A stretch of DNA of 38,321 bases from Bacteroides caecigallinarum (GTDB lineage: Bacteria > Bacteroidota > Bacteroidia > Bacteroidales > Bacteroidaceae): positions 1-38,321 of the forward strand of contig NZ_JADYTF010000019.1 in NCBI RefSeq assembly GCF_021530995.1. Direction: 5' to 3'. Under the pieces are notes generated by a model. That model saw nothing but the letters and a program-made list of their open reading frames with translations, ran no database searches and was not told the DNA's origin. Positions 8,160-15,900 of this stretch are shown one piece after another. Each line of letters starts with the position of its first letter. Position 1 is the first letter of the stretch. A program made the position numbers and the translations under genes.

Positions 8160-8792
8160 TTATAGGAAATCGTCCATATTGAACGCTTCGTATTCCTTGC
8201 TTGCAAGTGGGGCGGTTTCGGCAGAAACGGTAGCCGTAACCAGCCCGGCTTCGTTCCGTTTAAGCAGTTCCGCCACCTTTGCCAGCCCGCCGTTGATGTT
8301 CTCCACTACCGCATCGTAGAGGTTCGTCCCCTCAATCCGTGCCAGCGTCACGGCGGCTTGCCGCTGTTCCGCTTCGGTGGAGTTGTCGGCGTTCGCCGTG
8401 CGTACCGTTTCGCCCAGTTCCTCAAAGCTCACGCCAGCAGCCCTGCCCGTATCATCGTACCCGTCCATGTACCCGGATATTTCTTCGTCCTCGTAATCGG
8501 GTTCGTCATCCCCGTAGTCGGGTGTTTCGTCCGGTTGTCCGGCAGCTTGCGCCGCAAAAATAGTATCATTTTCAGCCGCTTGCGGGAGGTGTCCCGATTT
8601 GTCCTGCACTGTCCCGATTAGTCCACCCTTGTAGCGGCTCTCGCCTATCAGCGTGTAGCCGTCCGCCTGACTTTCGGGAACGGTTTTATCATTTGTTCCC
8701 TTTTCGGAACGCCTGTTGTCCGCATGGCGATACCACAGCCACAGGGCGATATAGTACACCAGAAGCCCGGTAAGTATGCAATAGGTTACCAT
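8160..8792 (-). CDS. traD: TraD-like conjugal transfer protein
   Basis: Protein of 210 aa with one N-terminal membrane helix (residues 3-21, 'TYCILTGLLVYYIALWLWY') and an otherwise soluble, very acidic region around residues 90-112 (PDYGDDEPDYEDEEISGY). The C-terminal half is helical ('EQRQAAVTLARIEGTNLYDAV'). Its position between the DUF3408 gene and traE and its shape match the protein called TraD in Bacteroides elements (DUF4122-like); this is not the TraD coupling protein of F. It starts 2 bases after the preceding gene. Its coding sequence contains a phased GGACA array (8590-8624). Function in transfer unknown. Confidence 0.72.
   Translation of the reverse strand: MVTYCILTGLLVYYIALWLWYRHADNRRSEKGTNDKTVPESQADGYTLIGESRYKGGLIGTVQDKSGHLPQAAENDTIFAAQAAGQPDETPDYGDDEPDYEDEEISGYMDGYDDTGRAAGVSFEELGETVRTANADNSTEAEQRQAAVTLARIEGTNLYDAVVENINGGLAKVAELLKRNEAGLVTATVSAETAPLASKEYEAFNMDDFL
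8590..8624 (-). promoter_or_regulatory. Phased GGACA array A (four pentamers, 10-bp period), inside traD
   Basis: Read on the minus strand: GGACT-AATCG-GGACA, 5 bases, then GGACA-AATCG-GGACA. Four pentamers start exactly 10 bases apart, so they face one side of the helix. The first has one mismatch. The same architecture occurs at 10249-10283 and 15780-15814. It points toward traE-traM. Here it is embedded in codons of traD. Likely a protein-binding site, by inference. Confidence 0.6.
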
Positions 8793-8794
8793 AG

Positions 8795-9223
8795 TCAGAC
8801 AGGCTTTTGGAAGTGGCTTTCGTACAAGGCGTTTATCTCGTCTTGGTATTGTTCGAAGTGCCGCAGCAGAATATTTTCCACGTAGCTGCTTACCGTCACC
8901 TTGCGCCCGCCTATCACCGTCACGATACGCATCAGTTTCTCGTGGGTGGCTCGGCTCACGTACAAGGGTTGTCGGTCTGCCAGTTCCACTTTCTGGAAGT
9001 AGGTTTCCCGGTAGTCACCCGTGCAACCCTTGCGCCTGCGGGGTGTCGGTTTCTCCATCCGTACCGTTTCCGTCTGTTGTCCCTCTTGGGGGATGCCTGT
9101 TTCGCCGCCGGGGTTCGGTATGTCCTCCGGCTGCTTGTCCTGCTTGGCGGGGACACCCTGCGAGATAAGTTCCCGCATGAAATCCTCGTCTATTTTCGGC
9201 AGAGTGCCGTTTTGCTTTGCCAT
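8795..9223 (-). CDS. DUF3408-type protein of the tra operon (TraB/TraC position)
   Basis: Protein of 142 aa. The N-terminal 60 residues are polar and low complexity. A basic stretch ('PTPRRRKGCTGDYRETYF') precedes a C-terminal domain 'LYVSRATHEKLMRIVTVIGGRKVTVSSYVENILLRHFEQY' that looks like a ribbon-helix-helix DNA-binding fold. This is the DUF3408 family, normally encoded next to the ParA-like TraA in Bacteroidetes transfer regions. Many related elements have two such genes; only one is present here. It sits 1 base after traA. A partition-like or relaxosome-related DNA-binding role is plausible but inferred. Confidence 0.8.
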   Translation of the reverse strand: MAKQNGTLPKIDEDFMRELISQGVPAKQDKQPEDIPNPGGETGIPQEGQQTETVRMEKPTPRRRKGCTGDYRETYFQKVELADRQPLYVSRATHEKLMRIVTVIGGRKVTVSSYVENILLRHFEQYQDEINALYESHFQKPV

Positions 9224-9224
9224 A

Positions 9225-9995
9225 TCATTGTAATTTAATGTAATACATCATTTCTGTTATCAGTTCTTCCAAGTTGCTGCCCCTTACCAGCGGGCGGCTG
9301 GCGGGAAAGAGCGTGGAGCGGAACACCGCCTTCCTGTCCGTCATCAGTTCTTTTTTGTAGCGTTTGGTGTCGGGGATAAAGGTTTTCATCAGCGGCAGTT
9401 CCAGTTCCTTTATCGTCTTGTCATAGGCGGCATAGAGGTCGGTTTTCTCCCGACCGTCCACCATGTTCCAGAAGAGGTACAGCCCGGCAAGGCGGCAGGC
9501 TTCATTCCTCACCAGCAGCTTTTGGATAGCCACCGCAAACGACAGGCTGCTTTCAAGAACCACCTTGTCGGCGGAAATCGGGGTGAAGATATAGTCCATG
9601 CCCGCAAGGGAGTTTATCACGCCCTCGCTGTTCACCGTGCCCGGCAGGTCAAAAAACACGATGTCCGGTACGTGTCCGGCTTCTGCCGTATATCCGTCAG
9701 CCGTGGCTATCGCCTTTTCGGGCGAACTGCACAGCACCGGGTAGGCTTTCTTCCCCAGACGGGTGAACTGTTCATACGCCATGCGCTTGTAATCCTCGTC
9801 CGCCCCGACCTGTTCGGCATCACGCTTGCGCATCCCGGCAATGGAGTGTTGCGGGTAGTCGCAATCGACTACCGCCACATCGTAGCCTTTGAGGTAATAG
9901 AGGTAACTCGCCGCAAGCACGGTAAAGGTGGTTTTGCCGACCCCGCCCTTCTGGGTGGAAAAGGCGACATAAAGGGGTGTTTTCTTGTTTTCCAT
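9225..9995 (-). CDS. traA: TraA, ParA/MinD-family ATPase
   Basis: Protein of 256 aa from the ATG at 9995 (MENKKTPLYVAFSTQKGG). Two upstream in-frame ATGs (10010 and 10046) are possible but add residues without family resemblance. A deviant Walker A (KGGVGKTT, residues 16-23), 'VAVVDCDYPQHS' (motif with conserved Asp) and 'DIVFFDLPGTVNS' (Walker B) identify a ParA-type ATPase. TraA opens the tra operon in CTnDOT-like elements. Family members move or position DNA or protein complexes on the nucleoid; its exact part in conjugation is not settled. The divergent region upstream holds repeats and the likely oriT. Confidence 0.9.
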   Translation of the reverse strand: MENKKTPLYVAFSTQKGGVGKTTFTVLAASYLYYLKGYDVAVVDCDYPQHSIAGMRKRDAEQVGADEDYKRMAYEQFTRLGKKAYPVLCSSPEKAIATADGYTAEAGHVPDIVFFDLPGTVNSEGVINSLAGMDYIFTPISADKVVLESSLSFAVAIQKLLVRNEACRLAGLYLFWNMVDGREKTDLYAAYDKTIKELELPLMKTFIPDTKRYKKELMTDRKAVFRSTLFPASRPLVRGSNLEELITEMMYYIKLQ

Positions 9996-10068
9996 ATTGC
10001 TTCCGTTCATTATTGGTTGATATATTTGTTTATTGCTTCCAATCATTCGGGCTTTCCATATTGCAGGC

Positions 10069-10206
10069 TTGAAATATGGAAAGACTGCTTTATTTCAATC
10101 TTGTTTTCCTGCTTTCATTCTTTCTTGAAATCCAACAATCACGTTTTCTTGAAATCCTGCTTTCAACCGTTCTTGCCTGATTGAAATGTGTCTTTCAATC
10201 TTGAAA
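10069..10206. repeat. Cluster of TTGAAA/TTTCAA hexamers upstream of traA
   Basis: TTGAAA occurs at 10069, 10125, 10149, 10181 and 10201, and its complement TTTCAA at 10093, 10161 and 10193: eight copies in 138 bases. Several intervals are 24 or 32 bases. On the minus strand part of this array can be read as an octapeptide repeat (10095-10208, QERLKAGF / QENVIVGF / QERMKAGK) in a frame that lacks an ATG at its beginning. It is either a binding-site array or the remnant of a short repetitive ORF. Confidence 0.55.
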
Positions 10207-10248
10207 TCTTATGCAAATAAAAGGAGAAAAAACGTCCGTTTTTAGATG

Positions 10249-10283
10249 TGTCCCGATTTGTCCTTTCGTGTCCCAGTTTGTCC
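10249..10283 (-). promoter_or_regulatory. Phased GGACA array B (four pentamers, 10-bp period), traA-mobA intergenic
   Basis: On the minus strand: GGACA-AACTG-GGACA, CGAAA, GGACA-AATCG-GGACA, all pentamers 10 bases apart. The last 15 bases are identical in arrays A, B and C. It sits between the hexamer cluster near traA and the inverted repeats near mobA, so it could control transfer genes or organise the oriT. Binding protein unknown. Confidence 0.65.
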
Positions 10284-10556
10284 ACCAACTGCCTATTTTA
10301 CAGCATTATAAATCACCGTTACTTTGCAGCGGAGTAACGAGCCGCAAGGGGTAAAGACGTGTAACGGTGCTGGTGAACGGCAGGGCTTGCCGTCTGATGC
10401 AGACCCCAATCCGTCCCGGACGGATTTTCGATTTTCGCCAGAAAATAGCAAGGTGTGTTTCGTGGCACACGAAACCGTTTTCCGTGCCTGAAAACGCCTT
10501 GCCCCTTGCGGGGGTAAAAACCACTCCGAAGTCGTGATTTTTTAATTCAAGGAAGT
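10284..10556. other. Candidate origin of transfer (oriT) region
   Basis: This gene-free stretch immediately precedes mobA-mobB and contains four clear inverted repeats: CACCGTTAC 10314-10322 with GTAACGGTG 10361-10369; AATCCGTCC 10408-10416 with GGACGGATT 10418-10426; GTTTCGTG 10457-10464 with CACGAAAC 10468-10475; and CGTTTTC with GAAAACG around 10476-10496. CCGCAAGGGG occurs near 10342 and again inverted near 10508. Relaxase nick regions in mobilisable Bacteroides elements typically lie directly upstream of the mob genes with such repeats, so oriT is the best inference; the nick base cannot be read from sequence alone. Confidence 0.5.
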
Positions 10557-10979
10557 ATGGAAACAAGGAAAAACAGCAAGGGCGGTCGCCCCGCCCTCCA
10601 AGACCCGGCGAAACATCGCCATGTACTTTACCTGAACGACCGGGAGAACGCCCGCTTCCTCTCGCAGTGGGAGCAGTCGGGTGTTTTGAGCAAATCCCGT
10701 TTCATCGCCGCACGTATCTTCGGCGAGCCGTTCCGGGTGGTGAAAGTGGACAAGTCGGCGGTCGAGTATTGCGCCCGACTGACCGAATTTTATGCGCAAT
10801 TCAGAGCGGTAGCGGTCAATTACAACCAAGTGGTAAAGGCTCTAAATAGCAACTTTTCGGAGAAAAAGGCACTCGCTTTTCTCTATAAACTGGAGAAAGC
10901 GACTACCGAACTGGCTATGTTGAACCGTCAGGTTATCGACCTGACAAACGAGTGCAGGGAACTATGGTTGCCAAAATAA
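10557..10979 (+). CDS. mobA: MobA, relaxosome accessory protein
   Basis: Protein of 140 aa with an N-terminal 'RKNSKGGRPALQDPAKHRHVLYLNDRENARFLSQWEQSG' typical of small relaxosome DNA-binding proteins with a ribbon-helix-helix fold (MobC-type in other nomenclature, called MobA in Bacteroides elements). The second half is helical ('EYCARLTEFYAQFRAVAVNYNQVVKALN', 'FLYKLEKATTELAMLNRQV'). These proteins bind oriT and help the relaxase nick. The 3' end overlaps mobB by 16 bases, so the pair is translationally coupled. Confidence 0.85.
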   Translation: METRKNSKGGRPALQDPAKHRHVLYLNDRENARFLSQWEQSGVLSKSRFIAARIFGEPFRVVKVDKSAVEYCARLTEFYAQFRAVAVNYNQVVKALNSNFSEKKALAFLYKLEKATTELAMLNRQVIDLTNECRELWLPK

Positions 10980-12205
10980 GTACGGGAAGTTCCATGTTCG
11001 GCGCACTGGCATACAATCAGGAAAAGGTGGACAACGGGGAAGCGAAGGTGCTTTTCTCCAATAAAATGCTGTTGGACGAGGACGGGCATTCCAGCATCGG
11101 CGGGTGTATGCGCAGCTTTGAAATGCAGATGCCCGTCCATTTGTCCACCAAGAAGCCGATATTGCACATTTCCATAAACCCGCACCCGGAAGACGTGCTT
11201 TCGGACAGCCAACTTTCCGACATCGCACGGGAGTATATGCGGAAGTTGGGCTATGGCGACCAGCCTTATTTGGTCTATAAACACGAGGACATCGACCGCC
11301 ACCATATCCACATCGTGGGCTTACGGGTGGACGAAAACGGCAAGCCTCTGAATGACAGGTTCGAGCACCGGAGAAGCAAGCAGATTACCCGTGAACTGGA
11401 ACGGAAATACAACCTGCATCCGGCGGAGAGAAAGGAGCGTGCCGAACGCCCCGAACTTAAAAAGGTCGATTACGCAGCCGGGGACGTGAAGCACCAGATT
11501 GGCAATACCGTAAAAGCGGCTTGTTACGGCTACCGCTTCCAGTCGTTCGGGGAGTACAGGGCGTTGCTTGCCACCTGCAACGTGTGCGCCGAGGAAGTCA
11601 AGGGGGAAATAAACGGCAGACCCTATCAGGGCATTGTCTATTCCGCCACGGACGATAAGGGCGAAAAGGTGGGCAACCCGGTAAAGGCATCCCGCATCGG
11701 CAAGTCGGTGGGCTACGAAGCGGTGCTGTGCAGGATGGAAAAGTCTGGCAAAACGATTAAGGACGGGAAGCTGAAAGAGCGTACCCGGAAGATTGTCGCC
11801 GCAGCCATGCAGACCACCCGTAACCGACAAAAGTTTGAACAGGAACTGAAACGGCAGGGCATTGACGTGGTGTTCCGGCAGAACGACAGCGGGCGCATCT
11901 ATGGCGTTACGTTCATCGACCACGACAGCCGGGTGGTATTGAACGGTTCACGTTTGGGCAAGGAGTTTTCGGCGAACGTGTTCAATGACCTGTATTCGGA
12001 TGTCCAAACGGGACAGACCGAAAGCGTTGCTCCGCAGCGGGGACAAGGGCAGGACTTCACGCAGCAGACGCATACGGCGGCACGGCTTCCGGTCAGCGGA
12101 CTGGGCGGGTTGTTCGGCGGATCTTCTATAGGAGAAGAACCGCCGCAGGACACCGCCGGGCAAAAGAGAAAGAAGAAAAAGAAGCGCACAAGACGCATCG
12201 AATAA
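10964..12205 (+). CDS. mobB: MobB, relaxase (MOBP-type mobilization nuclease)
   Basis: Protein of 413 aa from the ATG at 10964 (MVAKISTGSSMFGALAYN). A GTG start at 10952 is possible but not needed. The probable catalytic Tyr is Y17 in 'GALAYNQEKV'. The metal-binding His triad is H107, H114 and H116 in 'KHEDIDRHHIHIVGLRVD'. The C-terminal 100 residues are polar, ending in a Lys/Arg-rich tail. The enzyme nicks oriT, stays covalently bound to the 5' end, and is delivered with the strand. Between mobA and mobC, as in CTnDOT-type elements. Full length. Confidence 0.93.
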   Translation: MVAKISTGSSMFGALAYNQEKVDNGEAKVLFSNKMLLDEDGHSSIGGCMRSFEMQMPVHLSTKKPILHISINPHPEDVLSDSQLSDIAREYMRKLGYGDQPYLVYKHEDIDRHHIHIVGLRVDENGKPLNDRFEHRRSKQITRELERKYNLHPAERKERAERPELKKVDYAAGDVKHQIGNTVKAACYGYRFQSFGEYRALLATCNVCAEEVKGEINGRPYQGIVYSATDDKGEKVGNPVKASRIGKSVGYEAVLCRMEKSGKTIKDGKLKERTRKIVAAAMQTTRNRQKFEQELKRQGIDVVFRQNDSGRIYGVTFIDHDSRVVLNGSRLGKEFSANVFNDLYSDVQTGQTESVAPQRGQGQDFTQQTHTAARLPVSGLGGLFGGSSIGEEPPQDTAGQKRKKKKKRTRRIE

Positions 12206-12222
12206 CTTAAAAATATACGACT

Positions 12223-14235
12223 ATGCAACAGGAAGATGATTTGAGGGGGCTTGCAAGGGTCATGGACTTTATGCGGGCAATCAGTATTTTATTCGTGGGA
12301 ATAAACATGTACTGGTTCTGTTACTCCAGCCTGAAAGGATGGGGAGTAACCTTTGAGGTGATAGACAAGATTTTGTGGAACTTCCAGCGTACCACCGGGC
12401 TGTTCTCGTCCATGCTGTGGACGAAACTTTTTGCGGTGGTGTTTCTCGCCCTGTCGTGCATCGGGACAAAAGGAGTGAAGAACGAGAAGATAACTTGGAC
12501 GAAGATACATTGCTGCCTTGCGGTGGGTTTCGTCCTGTTTTTCCTGAACTGGTGGCTGCTGGAACTGCCCTTGCCGCATACGGCGGACACGGCATTTTAC
12601 ATCGCCACGCTGTCTGTGGGCTATATATGCCTGCTCATGGCGGGTACATGGATGTCCCGCCTGTTGAAGAACAACCTTATGGATGATGTCTTTAACACCG
12701 AGAACGAGAGTTTCCAGCAGGAAACCCGGCTTATCGAGAACGAGTATTCGATAAACCTGCCCACCCGTTTCTATTATAAGAAGAAATGGAACAACGGGTG
12801 GATAAATGTGGTGAACCCGTTCCGTGCCAGCCTTGTGCTGGGCACGCCGGGAAGCGGAAAGTCATACGCAGTGGTAAACAATTACATAAAACAGCAAATC
12901 GAGAAGGGTTTTGCACTCTACTGTTATGATTATAAGTTTCCCGACCTGTCGGAAATAGCATATAATCATTTGCTCACGCATTTGGACGGCTACAAGGTCA
13001 AGCCCAAGTTTTACATTATCAATTTTGACGACCCACGCAGGAGCCACCGGTGCAACCCGATAAATGCCAGCTTCATGTCGGACATAGCGGACGCTTACGA
13101 AGCCAGCTACACGATAATGCTCAACCTCAATCGCAGTTGGATAACCAAGCAGGGCGACTTCTTCGTGGAAAGCCCGATTATCCTTTTGGCGGCTATCATT
13201 TGGTATTTGCGCATCTATCAGGGCGGCAGGTATTGCACGTTTCCCCATGCCATTGAACTGTTGAACAAGAAATACGCCGATGTGTTCACGATTTTGCGCA
13301 GCTATCCCGAACTGGAAAATTATCTTTCCCCGTTCGTGGACGCTTGGGAATCAGATGCCCAAGAGCAGTTGCAGGGGCAGATAGCGAGTGCCAAAATACC
13401 GCTTTCACGTATGATAAGCCCGGCACTTTACTGGGTAATGACGGGCGATGATTTCTCGCTGGATATAAACAACCCGAAAGAGCCTAAAATACTGGTTGTC
13501 GGCAACAATCCCGACCGCCAGAACATCTATTCGGCGGCACTGGGATTGTATAACAGTAGAATAGTGAAGCTGATAAACAAGAAAGGTCAGCTTAAAAGTT
13601 CAGTGATTATAGACGAGTTGCCCACTATCTATTTCCGTGGTCTTGACAACCTGATTGCGACCGCCCGAAGCAACAAGGTGGCGGTTCTGCTGGGCTTTCA
13701 GGATTACAGCCAGCTTACCCGTGACTACGGGGACAAGGAAAGCCGTGTGATACAAAATACGGTAGGCAACGTGTTCAGCGGTCAGGTGGTCGGGGAAACG
13801 GCAAAAATCCTGTCGGAGCGTTTCGGGAAGGTGTTGCAGAAACGGCAGAGCATGACAATCAACCAGCGGGAGAAGTCCACCTCGATAAGCACCCAGATGG
13901 ACAGCCTGATACCTGCCAGCAAAATATCCAACCTCACGCAAGGCATGTTCGTGGGGGCGGTGGCGGACAACTTCGATGAACGGATAGAACAGAAGATTTT
14001 CCACTGTGAAATCGTGGTGGACAACGAGAAGGTGAAACGGGAAACTGCCCGTTACGTGAAGCTGCCGCAGATTATCGACTTCACCGACAAGGATGGCAAC
14101 GACCGGATGCAGGAGGAAATACAAGCCAACTACGAACGCATCCGTCAGGAAGTCCGGCAGATTGTCGAAGACGAGATAACCCGTATCAAGAATGACCCGG
14201 AGCTGTGCCATTTGATTAAGGAGGAGGAAGAATAA
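12223..14235 (+). CDS. mobC: MobC, VirD4/TraG-type coupling protein
   Basis: Protein of 670 aa. The first 145 residues hold several membrane helices ('ILFVGINMYWFCYSSL', 'LWTKLFAVVFLALSCIG', 'CCLAVGFVLFFLNWWLLEL', 'AFYIATLSVGYICLLMAG'). The cytoplasmic ATPase has Walker A GTPGSGKS (207-214) and Walker B 'SVIIDELP' (460-467). It is the type IV coupling protein that links the relaxosome to the transfer channel. It starts 17 bases after mobB. Length and motifs are normal for Bacteroidetes MobC. Confidence 0.95.
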   Translation: MQQEDDLRGLARVMDFMRAISILFVGINMYWFCYSSLKGWGVTFEVIDKILWNFQRTTGLFSSMLWTKLFAVVFLALSCIGTKGVKNEKITWTKIHCCLAVGFVLFFLNWWLLELPLPHTADTAFYIATLSVGYICLLMAGTWMSRLLKNNLMDDVFNTENESFQQETRLIENEYSINLPTRFYYKKKWNNGWINVVNPFRASLVLGTPGSGKSYAVVNNYIKQQIEKGFALYCYDYKFPDLSEIAYNHLLTHLDGYKVKPKFYIINFDDPRRSHRCNPINASFMSDIADAYEASYTIMLNLNRSWITKQGDFFVESPIILLAAIIWYLRIYQGGRYCTFPHAIELLNKKYADVFTILRSYPELENYLSPFVDAWESDAQEQLQGQIASAKIPLSRMISPALYWVMTGDDFSLDINNPKEPKILVVGNNPDRQNIYSAALGLYNSRIVKLINKKGQLKSSVIIDELPTIYFRGLDNLIATARSNKVAVLLGFQDYSQLTRDYGDKESRVIQNTVGNVFSGQVVGETAKILSERFGKVLQKRQSMTINQREKSTSISTQMDSLIPASKISNLTQGMFVGAVADNFDERIEQKIFHCEIVVDNEKVKRETARYVKLPQIIDFTDKDGNDRMQEEIQANYERIRQEVRQIVEDEITRIKNDPELCHLIKEEEE

Positions 14236-14287
14236 CCGATATTCTTTCCTGACACACAGTATTTTTGCTAATTTTGCAGACAAAGAA

Positions 14288-15628
14288 ATGATTATGAATG
14301 AGAACCAAAATATAGAATGGAAAGAAAGCTGGCGGGACGACTATCTGAAATGGATATGTGGTTTTGCCAATGCCGCAGGCGGCAAGATATATATAGGCAT
14401 GAATGACAGCGGGCAGGTGGTCGGTGTTGCCGATGCCAAGAAGCTGTTGGAGGACATACCGAACAAAGTCCGTGATGTGCTGGGTATCATTGTGGACGTG
14501 AACCTGTTGGACAAAGACGGGTTGGAGTATGTGGAAATTGACGTGCCGCCTTATTCGAACCCTATCAATTATAAAGGTCAATACCATTACCGCAGCGGCA
14601 GCACGAAACAGGAGTTGAAAGGTGCGGCATTGAACCGCTTTATCCTGCAACGTACAGGCAGGCATTGGGACGAGTTTCCCATAGAAAGAGCCAAAATAGA
14701 AGAACTGTCGGAAAGCGCATTGAACCGTTTCCGTAAGGAAGCGGCAAGGAGCGGACGGGTGGACGAAGGTGTTTTGAAAGATAAGACCGAACACCTGCTG
14801 CATGATTTACGTCTGATAGACGAGGACGGACATTTGAACCGTGCAGCACTGCTGCTGTTCCATCCCGACCCTGAAAGGTTTGTGTTCGGTGCATATATAA
14901 AGATTGGTTTCTTCCGGGATGACAAAGGCAATCTGGAGTTTCAGGACGAAATTCACGGTGCTTTGATGGAGCAGGTGGACAAGGCTATGGATTTGATAAA
15001 AAGCAAATACCTGATTTACCGTATCTCATACGAGGGAATTTCTCGGCGTGAAACGCCGCAGTTCCCGGTAGAAGCCATCAGGGAATCGTTGATGAATGCC
15101 GTAGCACATAAAGACTACGCCAGTGCCGTGCCCGTTCAGATTAGCGTATTTCCCGACCATATCACTTTTTGGAACGCCGGGCAGTTGCCGGAGAACTGGA
15201 CTACCGAAAGGCTTTTTGAAAACCATCCATCCTCTCCATATAACCCGTTAATTGCCAACGCATTTTTCAGAAGCGGGGACATCGAAAGCTGGGGACGGGG
15301 CTACAAGCGTATCTTGGAAGCGGTCAGCGCATACAAATTGCTGCCGCCCCGACTTGAAATGTTAAGCGGTCTGATGATTACCTATTATACCGATATACGT
15401 TCTCAACTGCTGGTGCAGCGGGTGGATGAAAGGTATATTCCTGTTATAGAGTATGCAGCCAAGAACGGGCGTGTGACAAACTCGGACGTGCAGGAAATTT
15501 TGGGAGTAAGCAAACCGACAGCTTCCCGCATACTCCAGCAAATGAACGGCTGGCTGGATATGCAGGGAAAAGTGGGTAAGGGAACTTATTATACACCTAA
15601 ATGGCTCACTAACGTATCACGGATATAA
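14288..15628 (+). CDS. Schlafen/AlbA_2-domain regulator with GHKL-like and winged-helix parts
   Basis: Protein of 446 aa. The N-terminus ('NIEWKESWRDDYLKWICGFANAAGGKIYIGMNDSGQVVG') is the AlbA_2/Schlafen-type domain often labelled 'divergent AAA' or 'RecG-related'. The middle has 'FPVEAIRESLMNAVAHKDYASAVPVQISVF', the N-box-like motif of an HATPase_c_4 domain. The end ('NSDVQEILGVSKPTASRILQQM') is a winged-helix DNA-binding segment. Such proteins are usually called putative transcriptional regulators; no biochemical role is established for this one. It follows mobC by 52 bases on the same strand and precedes a terminator at 15700-15735, so it probably closes the mob operon. Confidence 0.85.
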   Translation: MIMNENQNIEWKESWRDDYLKWICGFANAAGGKIYIGMNDSGQVVGVADAKKLLEDIPNKVRDVLGIIVDVNLLDKDGLEYVEIDVPPYSNPINYKGQYHYRSGSTKQELKGAALNRFILQRTGRHWDEFPIERAKIEELSESALNRFRKEAARSGRVDEGVLKDKTEHLLHDLRLIDEDGHLNRAALLLFHPDPERFVFGAYIKIGFFRDDKGNLEFQDEIHGALMEQVDKAMDLIKSKYLIYRISYEGISRRETPQFPVEAIRESLMNAVAHKDYASAVPVQISVFPDHITFWNAGQLPENWTTERLFENHPSSPYNPLIANAFFRSGDIESWGRGYKRILEAVSAYKLLPPRLEMLSGLMITYYTDIRSQLLVQRVDERYIPVIEYAAKNGRVTNSDVQEILGVSKPTASRILQQMNGWLDMQGKVGKGTYYTPKWLTNVSRI

Positions 15629-15699
15629 TGCCGTTTTTTTGCAAAATGCTGATTATTAGCCGGAAGAGACATGATTAAATGGCTCATAAATGGCTCATC

Positions 15700-15735
15700 A
15701 AAAGAGAGTGATTGACTTCGCTCTCTTTTTTTATG
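15700..15735 (+). terminator. Intrinsic terminator closing the mob operon
   Basis: AAAAGAGAG (15700-15708) pairs with CTCTCTTTT (15721-15729) around a 12-base loop, followed by a T run. It lies 71 bases after the stop of the 14288 gene. Two tandem TAAATGGCTCA copies lie just before it, and a third is at the 3' end of that gene. Confidence 0.75.
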
Positions 15736-15779
15736 CCCTTTTTAATTCTCCAATCATCAGTTGGAGATTTATCCTACCC

Positions 15780-15814
15780 GGACAAACCGGGACACCGCAG
15801 GACAAATCGGGACA
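15780..15814 (+). promoter_or_regulatory. Phased GGACA array C (four pentamers, 10-bp period) upstream of the DUF3945-topB pair
   Basis: Plus strand: GGACA-AACCG-GGACA, CCGCA, GGACA-AATCG-GGACA. It ends 38 bases before a TAnnTTTG -7 box (15853-15860) and points toward the 15901 and topB genes. This is a typical position for an activator or repressor site. Same architecture as arrays A and B. Confidence 0.65.
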
Positions 15815-15852
15815 CTCATTGCCACCTGTCAAAATATAGCATATTTAGTCGT

Positions 15853-15860
15853 TACCTTTG
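15853..15860 (+). promoter_or_regulatory. Promoter -7 box for the 15901-topB operon
   Basis: TACCTTTG matches the Bacteroides -7 consensus TAnnTTTG. The -33 TTTG is not clear at the expected distance, which would fit a promoter that needs an activator at array C. Start codon of the first gene lies 41 bases downstream. Confidence 0.45.
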
Positions 15861-15876
15861 GATGGGAATAATCCCG

Positions 15877-15890
15877 TAACCACTAAAATT
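15877..15890. repeat. Copy 3 (13 of 14) of the repeated motif, in the leader of the 15901 gene
   Basis: AACCACTAAAATT at 15878-15890, reverse complement of the motif found at 612, 8065 and 19393, followed by CCAATTATTT and the ATG. It falls in the 5' untranslated leader, between the -7 box and the start codon, so it may act as a translation enhancer or protein-binding site. Confidence 0.55.
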
Positions 15891-15900
15891 CCAATTATTT

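Noticed and set aside
10069-10206. CRISPR array
   Set aside because: The repeats are hexamers in both orientations with uneven spacing, and no cas genes are near.
10306-10566. 86-aa minus-strand frame in the traA-mobA gap
   Set aside because: It overlaps the mobA start, runs through the inverted repeats of the oriT candidate and has no family resemblance; chance frame.
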